64,000 nt of DNA from Saccharibacillus sp. O23 (GTDB lineage Bacteria; Bacillota; Bacilli; Paenibacillales; Paenibacillaceae). The notes under the pieces are model-generated. The model was given only the letters and a program-made list of their open reading frames with translations, ran no database searches and was not told where the DNA came from. Shown piece after piece: positions 42,719 through 52,108 of the stretch. The DNA is taken from contig NZ_NJDE01000008.1 in assembly GCF_002205895.1 (NCBI RefSeq), positions 62,001 to 126,000 on the forward strand. Reading direction: 5' to 3'. How positions within the stretch are numbered: position 1 is the first letter of the stretch; each line of letters starts with the position of its first letter. A program made the position numbers and the translations under genes.

Positions 42719-44554
42719 TTACCGAAGCGCGTTCATCACGTCGCGCACTTTGCGTCCGTGCGCCAGTACCCCATAATTCATCCAAGCGAAAAAATCGGTC
42801 TCGTACACCCGTCCGGCCCGAACGGCGGGCAGAGCCAGCCACCCGGGATGCTCCAGCAGGCGGCGTTCTTCGCCGGGAAGCCGATTCTCGCATTTGTCGA
42901 ACACGACAAACAGATGGTCCGCTTCCAGCATCGGCAGGTCTTCGGGCCGCAGCAGCCGCTGCCGCTGCCCTTCGGGGATGCGCCGCAGCAGCGGCGGCGC
43001 CTGCAAGCCGAGCTCGCCGTACAGCACCGGACCTGTGTAGCCGGACCGCTCCGCGTAGAGCATGATCCGGCGGGCCGTGATCCGCAGGCACGCCACGCGG
43101 CCGCGCGCAGCAGAGCCGCCGGGAACCGCGGCCAGAGACGCGCGGGCTTCGCGCGTCTCTTCGCCGTAGCGGCGAAGCGCTTCTTCGGCTGCCGCTTCGC
43201 GGCCGAACAGCGCGGCCGTGCCGCGCAGCTTGTCCGCCCAGGCTTCGCCCGGCTGCTCCAGCAGCAGGCGGGGCGCGATGCCGGACAGGCGGTCAAGGCT
43301 CCAGCGTTCGAAGCCGTCGTCGAACAGCATCAGTTCGGGCTTAAGGCGCGAGAGATCTTCGCGCGAACCGTCCGCGATATCGAACGCGGGCACCTCGCCG
43401 AGCGGCAGGTACCCCTGCACGCCCCAGGCGCGGTGGCTGTATTGGGCGATCGGCACGATGCCGATCGCGAGCAGGGCGTCTTCGAGGTACGGCGCGAAGA
43501 CGCGCACTTCCGGGCGGCGCAGCCGCCGGTATTGACCGGGCGACAGCCCGGTCTCGCGCTTGAAGCGGCGGCCGAAGTAATATTCGCTGCTGAAGCCGGC
43601 GCGCTGGGCGATCTCGCCCAGCCGGTCTTCGGTATTCAGCAGCAGGGCTTTGGCCTGCCCGATCCGCACTTCGTTCAGGAAGTCCAGAGGCAGACGGCCC
43701 GTCAATTCTTTGAACAAGCGGGTATAGGCCCAGCGGCCGATCCCCGCCGAAGCGGCCAACGCCTCCACGGTCAGCGGCTCGCGGTACTCGCGCCGGATGC
43801 GCTCGATCGAGCGCCGTACGGCGTCGCGTCCGTTCTCCCGCAGGTTCGCGGCGCTTCGCGCCTGCTCTTCCCGCCGGCGCAGAGCCGCCAGCAGCAGTTC
43901 CTGGAACGCGATCTGCCGTTCCAGCGAAGCCGCCGCGCCCGTCTCCGCGCGGCTCTCGTACAGCTTCTGCGCCCGCTCCGCGCAGAAAGAGAAGGGCGCG
44001 CAGTCCGCCACGCCGACGAACGGCAGCGCCGCTTCCCCGCCGAGCGGCGCGCCCAGAGCGTCCGCCGCGCGGAAGCCGAGCCGATAGAGCGCCAGCGGCT
44101 CGGCGGCTTCCGGCGGCCCCGCCTCGCCGCCGACACAGGGCCGCTTCCCGCCGAGCGGCCCTACGAGCAGGCGGCCGCGTTCCAGCCGCCAAGAATCTCC
44201 GGCGAACTCGATCGTGCCGCTTCCGCCGGTCACGATCCAAAGTTCCGGCGCGCCTTGCTCCGGCCTATCCGCTCGGCTCTGTTCTTGAATCGACGGCGCC
44301 GTACCGGCTTCGTCTTCGACATCCGCTAAAGCAGGAATCCGCTGTTCGGCCTTCCGTGCTTCAATCGATGACGTCGCGCCAGCTTCGTCTTCGGCATCCG
44401 CTATAGCAGAAACCTGCCGTCCCTCCTTCTGCCCTTCAACCTCGATCGGCGTTTCTTTTTCCTGCCTTGTCTCGCCGCTGTCAGCATTCGCTTCGGACCG
44501 AATCTCTTCATAACGGATATCGGTCAATATATAAGTATGAGGCTTGAATTCCAC
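42719..44554 (-). CDS. AraC-family regulator fused to a siderophore-binding domain (Btr-like)
   Basis: A 611-residue regulator with GTG start at 44554 after AAAGGCGG; an upstream ATG at 44590 is rejected because the Fur box lies over it. An N-terminal cupin-like half with a Glu-rich repeat-like stretch is followed by two AraC helix-turn-helices (LTVEALAASAGIGRWAYTRLF and LGEIAQRAGFSSEYYFGRRFKRE, about 255-345) and a C-terminal periplasmic-binding-protein domain (from about 350). Btr of B. subtilis has this layout and activates siderophore uptake when bound to bacillibactin. The ligand here is unknown. Confidence 0.88.
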   Translation of the reverse strand: MEFKPHTYILTDIRYEEIRSEANADSGETRQEKETPIEVEGQKEGRQVSAIADAEDEAGATSSIEARKAEQRIPALADVEDEAGTAPSIQEQSRADRPEQGAPELWIVTGGSGTIEFAGDSWRLERGRLLVGPLGGKRPCVGGEAGPPEAAEPLALYRLGFRAADALGAPLGGEAALPFVGVADCAPFSFCAERAQKLYESRAETGAAASLERQIAFQELLLAALRRREEQARSAANLRENGRDAVRRSIERIRREYREPLTVEALAASAGIGRWAYTRLFKELTGRLPLDFLNEVRIGQAKALLLNTEDRLGEIAQRAGFSSEYYFGRRFKRETGLSPGQYRRLRRPEVRVFAPYLEDALLAIGIVPIAQYSHRAWGVQGYLPLGEVPAFDIADGSREDLSRLKPELMLFDDGFERWSLDRLSGIAPRLLLEQPGEAWADKLRGTAALFGREAAAEEALRRYGEETREARASLAAVPGGSAARGRVACLRITARRIMLYAERSGYTGPVLYGELGLQAPPLLRRIPEGQRQRLLRPEDLPMLEADHLFVVFDKCENRLPGEERRLLEHPGWLALPAVRAGRVYETDFFAWMNYGVLAHGRKVRDVMNALR

Positions 44555-44574
44555 TGATCGGACCGCCTTTCTAT

Positions 44575-44589
44575 TGATAACCATTCTCA
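44575..44589 (-). promoter_or_regulatory. Fur box upstream of the Btr-like regulator
   Basis: TGAGAATGGTTATCA on the minus strand matches the 7-1-7 Fur consensus TGATAATNATTATCA at 13 of 15 positions. Confidence 0.75.
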
Positions 44590-44604
44590 ATATAATCTGG
44601 CGTT

Positions 44605-44633
44605 AGTATACGCTCTTGCTTCGGTTTAGGCAA
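44605..44633 (-). promoter_or_regulatory. Promoter of the Btr-like regulator
   Basis: TTGCCT (44633-44628), 17-base spacer, TATACT (44610-44605) on the minus strand; the Fur box begins about eight bases after the expected start site. Confidence 0.65.
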
Positions 44634-44710
44634 TCGAGACTTGCTGCGGTTTGATTCGAATCCCTGAACTAAGGATAGGACCTCGACCGCTTTTCATCGA
44701 CCTCTCCGCT

Positions 44711-44908
44711 CTAACGGAACGAGGCGACGCTTAGAATGGATAATCCGCCTTATCAAGATTCTAACGGAACGAGCGGACGCTTAGACGGATAAAAAGCTGT
44801 TTTTTGCAAGCTTTCAGCCTTGTTTGGTGCGGCTAAAGAGTCTGTGTTCCGTTAGCGGCACGACAGCGAACAAAAGGAGCTTTTAACAGAATGACGTTCC
44901 GTTAGCGA
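44711..44908. repeat. Four-site intergenic repeat cluster C (CTAACGG motif)
   Basis: CTAACGGAACGAG..GACGCTTAG at 44711-44734 and 44761-44784, then GGCTAAAGAGTCTGTGTTCC plus GTTAGCG from 44831 and a degenerate TTAACAGAATGACGTTCCGT plus TAGCG from 44883. Equivalent positions are 44711, 44761, 44833 and 44883, giving 50, 72 and 50 bp. The motif is shared with cluster B, 18 kb away. Confidence 0.8.
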
Positions 44909-44984
44909 TCGAACCAAAGAAAAAGCAGGCAAAAACACGCCTCCTCGAAAACCCGCTTAACCCGTTGATGTTTACGATGAACGT

Positions 44985-45025
44985 AAAAAAGACCTCGCCT
45001 TCCGCTTCCCGCGGAGGTCGAGGTC
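44985..45025 (-). terminator. Terminator downstream of the siderophore-binding protein gene
   Basis: On the minus strand GACCTCG...CGAGGTC with an inner CCT/AGG and CCGC/GCGG helix is followed by six T residues. Confidence 0.65.
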
Positions 45026-45250
45026 GTTCGCGAATCGTTCTTTTCAAGACGCGTCCGCTTGCGGAGCAAGCCGGATCATTTCCCGGTTCCGTCTTTTCCT
45101 GCTCGAGCCGAATCGAGCCTGACCGGAGTCGTACCCGAACCGGCTCCGAACCCAGCCGGCCCGAATCGCGTGCGGTCGCGTTCGGCGCTGCGGCGGATTC
45201 GCGTCCGGTCATAGTCTGATCCTATTCTTCGTCATCGCGGCGGATTCGCC

Positions 45251-46294
45251 TTACGGAGCCAAGTGCTTCATGATGTCCGCGAATTTCAGCAGATTGGCTT
45301 GAATCCCGCCCGACTGCCAATACGAACGCTCGACTACGTAGACATGACCGCTTTTGACCGCTTTGAGCGATTTCCAGATCGGACGATCCAGCAGTTTCTC
45401 GGCTTCTTTGTTTTCGGCCGAATCCCAATCGCCTCGGGCAGGGAAGATGAAGATATGGTCCGCATCCAGATCGGCCAATCCTTCTTCGGAGATGATCTCT
45501 TGATAATCGTTCATCCCGCTCACCAACGGATGAGGCGTCAACCCGAGTTGGCTGTAGATCATGCCGGTATAATTGTTTTTTTCGCCGAACAGCGCCATCG
45601 TTTTGTCTCCGCCGTTCAACCGCAGCACGGCAACCGTCTCGCCTCCGACGGCTTTTTCGAGTTTGGCTTTATCTTCGGCAATGGTCCGATCGTAATTCGC
45701 CAGCACTTCTTGGCCTTTGTCCGGAATGCCCAGCGCGTCGGCGACCGCAAGCAGAACTTTTCTCGGATCTTCCAGCACGGACTGCGGCAAACGGTAAGTC
45801 GGCGCGATCTTCGAATACGTCTCGTACGCCGCTTGATCCATGCCGCCGTCCAGCATGATCAGATCCGGCTGCTGCGCCAGCATCGCTTCCGGACTGCCGG
45901 AAATATCGAACTGCGGCACGTCCAACTTGAGATAATCCTGAATGCCCCAATTCGGATGGTACCACTGCACGATCGGCGTGACGCCGAGCGCGACCATATA
46001 ATCTTCCAGATAAATACCGGCCGGACGCTCGGGATGAGCCGGAATCGTCACGTCGCCGAATTCGCCTTTGACCACCCGAGTCTCGCCGCCGTTGTCCGGT
46101 CCCTGCTTGCCGGTATCTGCCGCAGATTGCGCACTCGAAGCGGAGGCTTCTTGCTGTCCTGTCGAAGCCGTCGCGGAATCCGCGGTCGCGCTCGGGTTAT
46201 CGCCGTTTGCTCCGCAGCCTGCCAAAGCCGTTCCGGCAGCCAAGACGAGCGCCATCGCGCCGAATTTGAACTTGATCGCATTTCCGTGATTCAT
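45251..46294 (-). CDS. Siderophore ABC transporter substrate-binding lipoprotein
   Basis: A 347-residue exported lipoprotein (FecB/FepB fold). Signal peptide and lipobox ALAGC with the acylated Cys at 27, then a Ser/Ala-rich linker and the binding domain (GDVTIPAHPERP, EAMLAQQPDLIML, DHIFIFPARGDW). ATG 46294 follows GGGGG; an upstream ATG at 46309 would disturb the signal peptide. It delivers ferric siderophore to a membrane permease, but no permease or ATPase gene is next to it. A Fur box and promoter lie directly upstream. Confidence 0.9.
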   Translation of the reverse strand: MNHGNAIKFKFGAMALVLAAGTALAGCGANGDNPSATADSATASTGQQEASASSAQSAADTGKQGPDNGGETRVVKGEFGDVTIPAHPERPAGIYLEDYMVALGVTPIVQWYHPNWGIQDYLKLDVPQFDISGSPEAMLAQQPDLIMLDGGMDQAAYETYSKIAPTYRLPQSVLEDPRKVLLAVADALGIPDKGQEVLANYDRTIAEDKAKLEKAVGGETVAVLRLNGGDKTMALFGEKNNYTGMIYSQLGLTPHPLVSGMNDYQEIISEEGLADLDADHIFIFPARGDWDSAENKEAEKLLDRPIWKSLKAVKSGHVYVVERSYWQSGGIQANLLKFADIMKHLAP

Positions 46295-46310
46295 TTCGTG
46301 TTCCCCCAAT

Positions 46311-46367
46311 TGATTATCATTCTCATTGTATGTTTCTCATTCTAGCTTTCCTCGGGAAGAGAAACAA
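46311..46367 (-). promoter_or_regulatory. Fur-controlled promoter of the binding-protein gene
   Basis: TTGTTT (46367-46362), 17-base spacer, TAGAAT (46344-46339) on the minus strand. The Fur box TGAGAATGATAATCA (46325-46311) follows the expected start site. Confidence 0.72.
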
Positions 46368-46573
46368 TGCACATTTGGGGGACCTTTCTTGCACAAACGC
46401 GTGAAGCCGGTAGGTCGTACGCGGATTCGCGCACGAACGTACCGGCTTCAAAGCAGCGATCGAACGAGACGGACAAACGCCGACATGTTGTGCTGCCCGA
46501 TCGATAGATTTATGGCTTTCGATCGTTCGATCGCGTCGTTTCATTCAGTCATTTCATCGTTTCATTCGCCGCT

Positions 46574-47605
46574 TTATTCCGCTTCCGCCAACTCGCTCAG
46601 CGTCGTCCGATACAGCTTGCCGCCTTCGAACAGCAGCAGCGTATCGCCTCGGGCATCGCGCAGTCCTGCGCCGAACTCGCCTTCTTCGCGGATCGGCATG
46701 ATCATCCGGTCTTGCGCCAGACCTCCCCGATCGTCGGTCCGCAGCAGCACGTATCGACCGCGATCCTGATAACCGTTGTCCATCAAGAAGCGGCGGCCGT
46801 CGGTGGCGAAGATCGACGAACCGGCGATCTTCGGATCGAGAAACGAGACGGAAGGCAGAGCGGCGGGACCGGACAAACGGCACAGCTTAAAGTCCGTGTA
46901 ATAATAGAACCAGACTTCCTCGTCCGAAACGACGTTCAAAGCGTAACAGTCGGCAATGTTCGCTTCGCTGTTGGTGAATACGCGGATGCCTTCGGCGTCC
47001 CAAGCGATCAGACCGCTCTCGCCGACCGGCCTGCCCCAACCGTTGTTGCCGAATACGCCTTCGTCGAAAAAGCTGGTCCAGATCAGGCCGCCGGCCGTCG
47101 TCTGCACGTTCTGAATCCCGTCGCCGACCAGAAAACGCCGCCGAACCGAACCGTCGCGGCCGAATACGGCGGCGTTGAGGTCATAATGATCGCGACCGTA
47201 ATAACGGCTGCGGCTTCCGACCAGCAGCAGCTCGTCGCCGAGCGGCTGAAGGAAATGGTAATGGAAACTCTCGCCTTCGATCGCGATCTCTTCGATCCGA
47301 ACCTTTTCGCCCAAAACTTGATCGGACGGATTTTCCGGCTGGTCGTACGGCGTCGGAACGACCGGATCGACGATCAGCGCTTTATAGGCGATGCGGTTCT
47401 TAAGTTCGGTCTGCGGGAACATCCCTTGTTCGCGTTCGGGCACCGATTCGATCAGCAGGACATAGGCTTTGCCGTCGTAACCGAGCGCGGCCGATACGGT
47501 CTGCCAGCCTGCGAGCGTTTCGGTCAGATCGGCGATCGGCGGCAGCACGATCCTGCTTTCGCCTGCTCCGTTTCGGCTTGTTCCGGTTGTCGCTTTCTTT
47601 TTCAT
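46574..47605 (-). CDS. Unknown protein, beta-propeller-like
   Basis: A 343-residue soluble protein I do not recognise. Repeated strands with aromatic and glycine turns (LGDELLLVGSRSRYYGRD, QTTAGGLIWTSFFDEGVFG, NVVSDEEVWFYYYTDFKLCR, LRDARGDTLLLFEGGKLYR) suggest a beta-propeller. No signal peptide or membrane helix. GGAGG precedes ATG 47605. It lies downstream of the erythromycin-esterase-like gene on the same strand, 91 bases away. Confidence 0.65.
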   Translation of the reverse strand: MKKKATTGTSRNGAGESRIVLPPIADLTETLAGWQTVSAALGYDGKAYVLLIESVPEREQGMFPQTELKNRIAYKALIVDPVVPTPYDQPENPSDQVLGEKVRIEEIAIEGESFHYHFLQPLGDELLLVGSRSRYYGRDHYDLNAAVFGRDGSVRRRFLVGDGIQNVQTTAGGLIWTSFFDEGVFGNNGWGRPVGESGLIAWDAEGIRVFTNSEANIADCYALNVVSDEEVWFYYYTDFKLCRLSGPAALPSVSFLDPKIAGSSIFATDGRRFLMDNGYQDRGRYVLLRTDDRGGLAQDRMIMPIREEGEFGAGLRDARGDTLLLFEGGKLYRTTLSELAEAE

Positions 47606-47696
47606 GCTTGTTCCTCCGTTCGCGCCTTGCGGTTGATGTTTCTTTATTTTGTACCCGCAAACGCGGAACGAACAGGGCTGAAGTATGGCGAAGCGT

Positions 47697-49211
47697 CTAA
47701 GGTTTCAAACGCGTCGGCGCGGACACCTCGTCGGCGAAGATCAGCCCGTCGTACTGCTCGCGAGGCACGAAACGAATATTCATCGGCGAGACGAACGTCG
47801 AAGTCAGTCCGTCTTCGCCCGCGGAGATCGGCTTGTCGATCCACGCTCCGTAAGGCGAAGACGCAGGCGCCGCGTCGAGATCGATAAACGCCCGGCCGTA
47901 TCCGCCCAAGCTCAGCAAGTTCTCCAAGCTGTCTTCGGGCATCGGTCCGAACGAGAACGGCCGGTCCGAGCCGATCTCCAAGCCGGACCCCCGATTCGCG
48001 TACAACCCGACGACGTAGAGATCGTCGCCCAGACGTTCGTGCAGAAGCTCGCCCATGTCTTTAAAGCCGGCGATCCATTTTCCGTTCTCCAGCAGGGACA
48101 TGGCCGAGCCTTTTTTCGCCAGATGATCGTTGTGCGCCCACAAGATCATCTTTTTGCCGGGATAGACGTCGTTCATCAGCCATTCGGCGTTCTCCGCCAT
48201 CAGGCGGTCCCGGTACTCGTAACTTTCTTGGACGCCCATCCGCATCATGCGCATAAAAGCGATCCGGTCGCTCAGCGTCCGCTGCGCGATATCGTACAGC
48301 TCGGGTTGTCCCGGCACCGACGCCCGAACGGCCGCCTCTTTGCGTTTCAACAACGCCGAAGCCGCTTCGTACAGCGGCGCGTACTTTTTCTCGACGTCAG
48401 CCAGAGCCGCTTGGGTCTTGTCGTTCGGCTCGCCTTCTCCGCTGCCCGCCGCCGCATACAGTTCAGTCATGGCTTCCAAGTCGCTTTGCATGAACGTTTG
48501 GGCTTTCTCCCGGTCCGCGGCTTGCAGCAGACCCGCGACGAGCTGCGAAGACAAAGCCGAACCGAACTGCATATCGTAACCCGTCAGAATCAGCGGATGA
48601 TCGGTCTTCGCCTGTTCCCGGATATATTCGAACAGCTCTAACGTCTCTTCCGAATGCCAGACGCCGAAGATCGATCCCTGCATCATCGTTTTCGCGTCCA
48701 GATCGTCCCGGAACGCCCAAGCCGCCGCGGCTTCGCCCATCCCGCTCTCGAACGCGATCACGTCGTAGCCGAGCTTTTCGTGCATGAACTTGATCAGCTC
48801 GATCTTGATACGGCTGTAATCGCCGATCTGATGAAAGTTTTCGCCCAACGCGACAACGCGCTTATCGCCGAGAATCGGTTTCAAAAATCCGAAGTCCGCC
48901 TTTTTCTCTCCGTCTTGATCCAGCGCATGCATGTTGGCCCGCATCCACTCCGCCTGCTGCGGCTTCGCCGCCTTGCGGATCTCCTGCGCCTGCGCGGCGT
49001 CTTTCAACATCTTCGCCGCCGCGGCCGCATCGATTCCGGACGTTCCTGCCGATTCCGCGTACGTCGGCGAAACGGCGGCACCCGACAGCAGCGCCGCGGC
49101 CAGCGGCAGAACCGCGATGCGGGCGAAGCCGAAAGATTTACGTTCTCCGCCCCGCTTCTCCGTGCTTATTCTTCCGCTGCGCTTTTGGATCGTTACCGTT
49201 CTTTTTCCCAT
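47697..49211 (-). CDS. Secreted erythromycin-esterase-like protein
   Basis: A 504-residue member of the erythromycin esterase family. ATG 49211 follows GGGAGAG; the N-terminus has a long basic region, a hydrophobic core (FARIAVLPLAAALLSGAAV) and a probable cleavage after PTYA, so the protein is exported. Family landmarks are VVALGENFHQIGDYSRIK, VIAFESGMGEA and LWAHNDH. The usual GExTHGxxEF motif is altered to GENFHQIGDY, keeping Glu and His. Macrolide hydrolysis is not assured; many family members act on unknown substrates. Confidence 0.85.
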   Translation of the reverse strand: MGKRTVTIQKRSGRISTEKRGGERKSFGFARIAVLPLAAALLSGAAVSPTYAESAGTSGIDAAAAAKMLKDAAQAQEIRKAAKPQQAEWMRANMHALDQDGEKKADFGFLKPILGDKRVVALGENFHQIGDYSRIKIELIKFMHEKLGYDVIAFESGMGEAAAAWAFRDDLDAKTMMQGSIFGVWHSEETLELFEYIREQAKTDHPLILTGYDMQFGSALSSQLVAGLLQAADREKAQTFMQSDLEAMTELYAAAGSGEGEPNDKTQAALADVEKKYAPLYEAASALLKRKEAAVRASVPGQPELYDIAQRTLSDRIAFMRMMRMGVQESYEYRDRLMAENAEWLMNDVYPGKKMILWAHNDHLAKKGSAMSLLENGKWIAGFKDMGELLHERLGDDLYVVGLYANRGSGLEIGSDRPFSFGPMPEDSLENLLSLGGYGRAFIDLDAAPASSPYGAWIDKPISAGEDGLTSTFVSPMNIRFVPREQYDGLIFADEVSAPTRLKP

Positions 49212-49284
49212 TGTCCATACTCTCCCGTCGGCTTGAAATTCTTGCTCGCCTTTCAAGCTTAGAAGAAGAATCTAAAGAAAGCAT

Positions 49285-49315
49285 AAAGCCGCCGCGATCG
49301 GGTCGGGACGGCTTC
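49285..49315 (-). terminator. Weak hairpin after the Bce-type permease gene
   Basis: A six-base AAGCCG/CGGCTT closing stem with a partly paired GC-rich interior, just past the permease stop on the minus strand. Confidence 0.35.
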
Positions 49316-49332
49316 GGCGCTTCACACCGTCA

Positions 49333-51285
49333 TCACACCATCACTCTTTTAAGCCGGCTCACGTACCGTCCGCGCACGAGGAAGAAATAACAGAGCTGCG
49401 CGATCAGGAACGCCGCCGTCGTCAGCAGTACCGGCTCGGTGATATCCACGATATGCAGCACCGCCAAGATCGGGCCGAGCACGACGAATGTCTGTATGGC
49501 GGATACGGCGATCGGCAGGAAGAACAGCAGCGCGATCTGAAGCGTGGCCGATTTCTTCATCTCGCCGATGCTCAAGCCCGTTTTGGACAAAGACCGGTAC
49601 ATCTGCGAATCGCGGGACAGCTCGGCATGCAGTTTGAAGTACAGGAAACTGGCCGAAGACAGGGAGAACATCAAGCCGACGAACGAACCGATAAAGATCA
49701 GCATCGACATGAATTGTTTGTAAGACGCGTAATCGTTCGCTCGGATGCTCAGGTAACCGTACAAGCGTTCTTCGCCTTCGGCTTTTGGATTCAGCTTTGC
49801 CAGTTCCGCCCCGACTCTGGCTTCTTCGCTGTCGTATCTCGGCGCGATGCCGTTCCAAGCAGGGACCTGATAGAAAAGGTTCTCTCTCTGCATCCCTCCC
49901 GCAGCGCCGCGGCGTACCTGTTCGGCCGCCTCCTCGTAAACGCGATCCGGCACCACCAGCATCGAACCCAACTGCAAAGACGCGAACACGCGGCTTTGCG
50001 CAACTTCGCGCACGGTCAGCTTCGCTCCGGTTCCCGCGACGGTCAGCGTTTCTCCGGTCTTCGCAAGCGGACGATCCATTCTTTTGTCATCGTACACAAG
50101 CAAAGTCTGTTCCTGTCCGCCCGGTTCCGGACCGGGCGCCGGAAGTTCCCATGCGGCAAAGATGCGGGCGTAGTCGGAAGCCGGCAGCAGATAGGCGCTG
50201 GAGCCCTCCTGCTGCGTGCCGACTCCGATCGAGACCATTCGAAGCCGTTCGGATTCGTAACTCACGTCTTCGCGTTTCAATATGGCTTCGACCCGGGCTT
50301 GATCGGCCGACAGTCCGGCTTCTTTGTTCGCGGACAGCGTCAGCGCATACGGATTGTCGGTGTACAGCGACCTCGTCTCCCGATCGATCGACAGCACGAA
50401 GCCCGCGCTCATCGAAGCGACCGAAGTGACCACGGTAATCAAGAACAGCACGCGCGCGTTGTCTTTGATCTTGTACGCCAACTCCGAGATCCACAGCAGA
50501 TTGGTTTTTTTCCAGACGAACGAACGGTTCCGCTTGAGCAGCCGCATGAACAATACCGAGAGCTGCGAGTAGAAAAAATACGTGCCCGCGATGCCCGTAC
50601 CGGCCGCCAAAAACAGCATCGGAGCGTCCAGCGCGCCGACCCGCAAAGCGATATATCCGGTCGCGAGCAGAGCGATGCCGAGCAGGACGAACCCGATCGA
50701 AGCTTTGGGTTCCGTCTTCGGCTTGGCGCTGCCTTGCAGCAGTTCCAGCACGTTGCGTTTGCGCACGAACAGCAGCGTCATCGCCGAGATGACCAAGAAC
50801 AACGCGACGAAAGCGCAGGCGGTCAGCAGCATCGCTTTCCACGGCCAATAGAACGGCAGCTCGGGCGTTTCCGTGATCCGCGCAGCGAGCAGCAGGAACA
50901 GCTTGGAGAGCAGCATGCCCAGCCCGATTCCGCTCGCGATCGCTCCGGTGCCGATCAGGATATTTTCCAGAAAGACCAGACGGTTGAGCTGCGAAGGCTT
51001 GGCGCCCAGCATCAGCAGCAGGCCGAACTCTTTGTTCCGCGACTTCAGAAAGACGCTGATCGAATAGAGCACGAAGAAGAAGGCGAACACGAAAATCACG
51101 TATTCCGCCGCGATCATGCCCGCTTTGGTCATCTGGTGCATCTCCGAAGCGACGATCATCGGATGATAGATGAAGACCGCGAACGAGAAGAAGATCATGA
51201 CCATGAACGCGCTGCTCAGAAAATAAGCGAAATAAGCCCGCGCGTTGCGTTTGACGTTGTTATACGCGAATCGAGGAAAGTTCAT
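49333..51285 (-). CDS. BceB-type ABC transporter permease
   Basis: A 650-residue FtsX-family permease with ten predicted helices and a large extracellular domain between helices VII and VIII (about residues 300-525), the layout of BceB/VraG peptide-antibiotic sensors and detoxifiers. It starts within the 3' end of the ATPase gene (26-base overlap). With the kinase upstream it should form the sensory complex for antimicrobial peptides such as bacitracin or lantibiotics; the specific peptide is unknown. Confidence 0.92.
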   Translation of the reverse strand: MNFPRFAYNNVKRNARAYFAYFLSSAFMVMIFFSFAVFIYHPMIVASEMHQMTKAGMIAAEYVIFVFAFFFVLYSISVFLKSRNKEFGLLLMLGAKPSQLNRLVFLENILIGTGAIASGIGLGMLLSKLFLLLAARITETPELPFYWPWKAMLLTACAFVALFLVISAMTLLFVRKRNVLELLQGSAKPKTEPKASIGFVLLGIALLATGYIALRVGALDAPMLFLAAGTGIAGTYFFYSQLSVLFMRLLKRNRSFVWKKTNLLWISELAYKIKDNARVLFLITVVTSVASMSAGFVLSIDRETRSLYTDNPYALTLSANKEAGLSADQARVEAILKREDVSYESERLRMVSIGVGTQQEGSSAYLLPASDYARIFAAWELPAPGPEPGGQEQTLLVYDDKRMDRPLAKTGETLTVAGTGAKLTVREVAQSRVFASLQLGSMLVVPDRVYEEAAEQVRRGAAGGMQRENLFYQVPAWNGIAPRYDSEEARVGAELAKLNPKAEGEERLYGYLSIRANDYASYKQFMSMLIFIGSFVGLMFSLSSASFLYFKLHAELSRDSQMYRSLSKTGLSIGEMKKSATLQIALLFFLPIAVSAIQTFVVLGPILAVLHIVDITEPVLLTTAAFLIAQLCYFFLVRGRYVSRLKRVMV

Positions 51286-52030
51286 GCGCGTTGCCTCCCC
51301 AGAAAGATAGCGTATCGATGATCTTCTGGAAAAAGGCCTGACGGCTTTCTCCCCGATGGATCTCGGCGGCCAAACGGCCGTCTTTGATAAACACGATGCG
51401 GTGGCAGTAGCTGGCCGCCTGCGGATCGTGCGTGACCAGCATGATCGTGGTCTTCTCCTGCTCGTTCAGGCTCTCCATCGACTCCATCACGATCCGCGAC
51501 GCGTTGGAATCGAGCGCGCCCGTCGGTTCGTCGGCCAGCAGGATCGACGGCTCCGCGATGACCGCCCGGGCGATCGCCGTGCGCTGCCGCTGTCCGCCGG
51601 AGATCTCGTAGGTACGGCTGCCGAGAATCTCCGAGATGCCGAGCCGGTTCGCGATCCGGTGCAGCCGCTCGTCCATCTCTTTGAGTTTCACGCCGTCCAG
51701 CGTCAGCGGCAGCACGATATTTTCCGCCACCGTCAGCGTATCGAGCAGGTTGAAATCTTGAAAGACGAAGCCCAGCTCTTTGCGCCGGAATTTCGCCAAT
51801 TCGTTGCGGCTCATGGCGTACGGGTCCTGCCCGCCGATCTTCACCGTGCCGGAACTCGGCGTATCGATCGTGGAGACCATGTTGAGCAGCGTCGTTTTGC
51901 CGCTGCCGGACGGTCCCATCACGCCGACGAATTCGCCTTCCGCGATCGTCAGATGAATGTCGGTCAGCGCCTGGGTCGACACTTTGCCCGGATAGACCTT
52001 GTTGAGGTTGCGAGCTTCCAGAATGTTCAT
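51260..52030 (-). CDS. BceA-type ABC transporter ATPase
   Basis: A 256-residue ATPase. Walker A GPSGSGKT at 39-46, Q-loop FVFQDFNLLD, signature YEISGGQRQRTAIARA, Walker B ILLADEPTGALD and H-loop VTHD. The sequence is typical of the MacB/Bce subfamily that powers FtsX-type permeases. The next upstream gene is the histidine kinase, 78 bases away, completing a BceRSAB module. Confidence 0.94.
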   Translation of the reverse strand: MNILEARNLNKVYPGKVSTQALTDIHLTIAEGEFVGVMGPSGSGKTTLLNMVSTIDTPSSGTVKIGGQDPYAMSRNELAKFRRKELGFVFQDFNLLDTLTVAENIVLPLTLDGVKLKEMDERLHRIANRLGISEILGSRTYEISGGQRQRTAIARAVIAEPSILLADEPTGALDSNASRIVMESMESLNEQEKTTIMLVTHDPQAASYCHRIVFIKDGRLAAEIHRGESRQAFFQKIIDTLSFWGGNAHELSSIRV

Positions 52031-52108
52031 CGTTTTCTCTCCTTCCTTTACGATTCCCAGTCTAACGAACGTCCGGCAGAGCGACCATCGATTCTTCTTA
52101 ACGCCATC

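Noticed and set aside
44554..44590. ATG 44590 as start of the AraC-type gene
   Set aside because: These codons lie over the Fur box and have no ribosome binding site; GTG 44554 after AAAGGCGG is better.
44883..45212. 109-codon minus-strand frame
   Set aside because: It spans part of cluster C and a terminator, with no ribosome binding site or conserved features.
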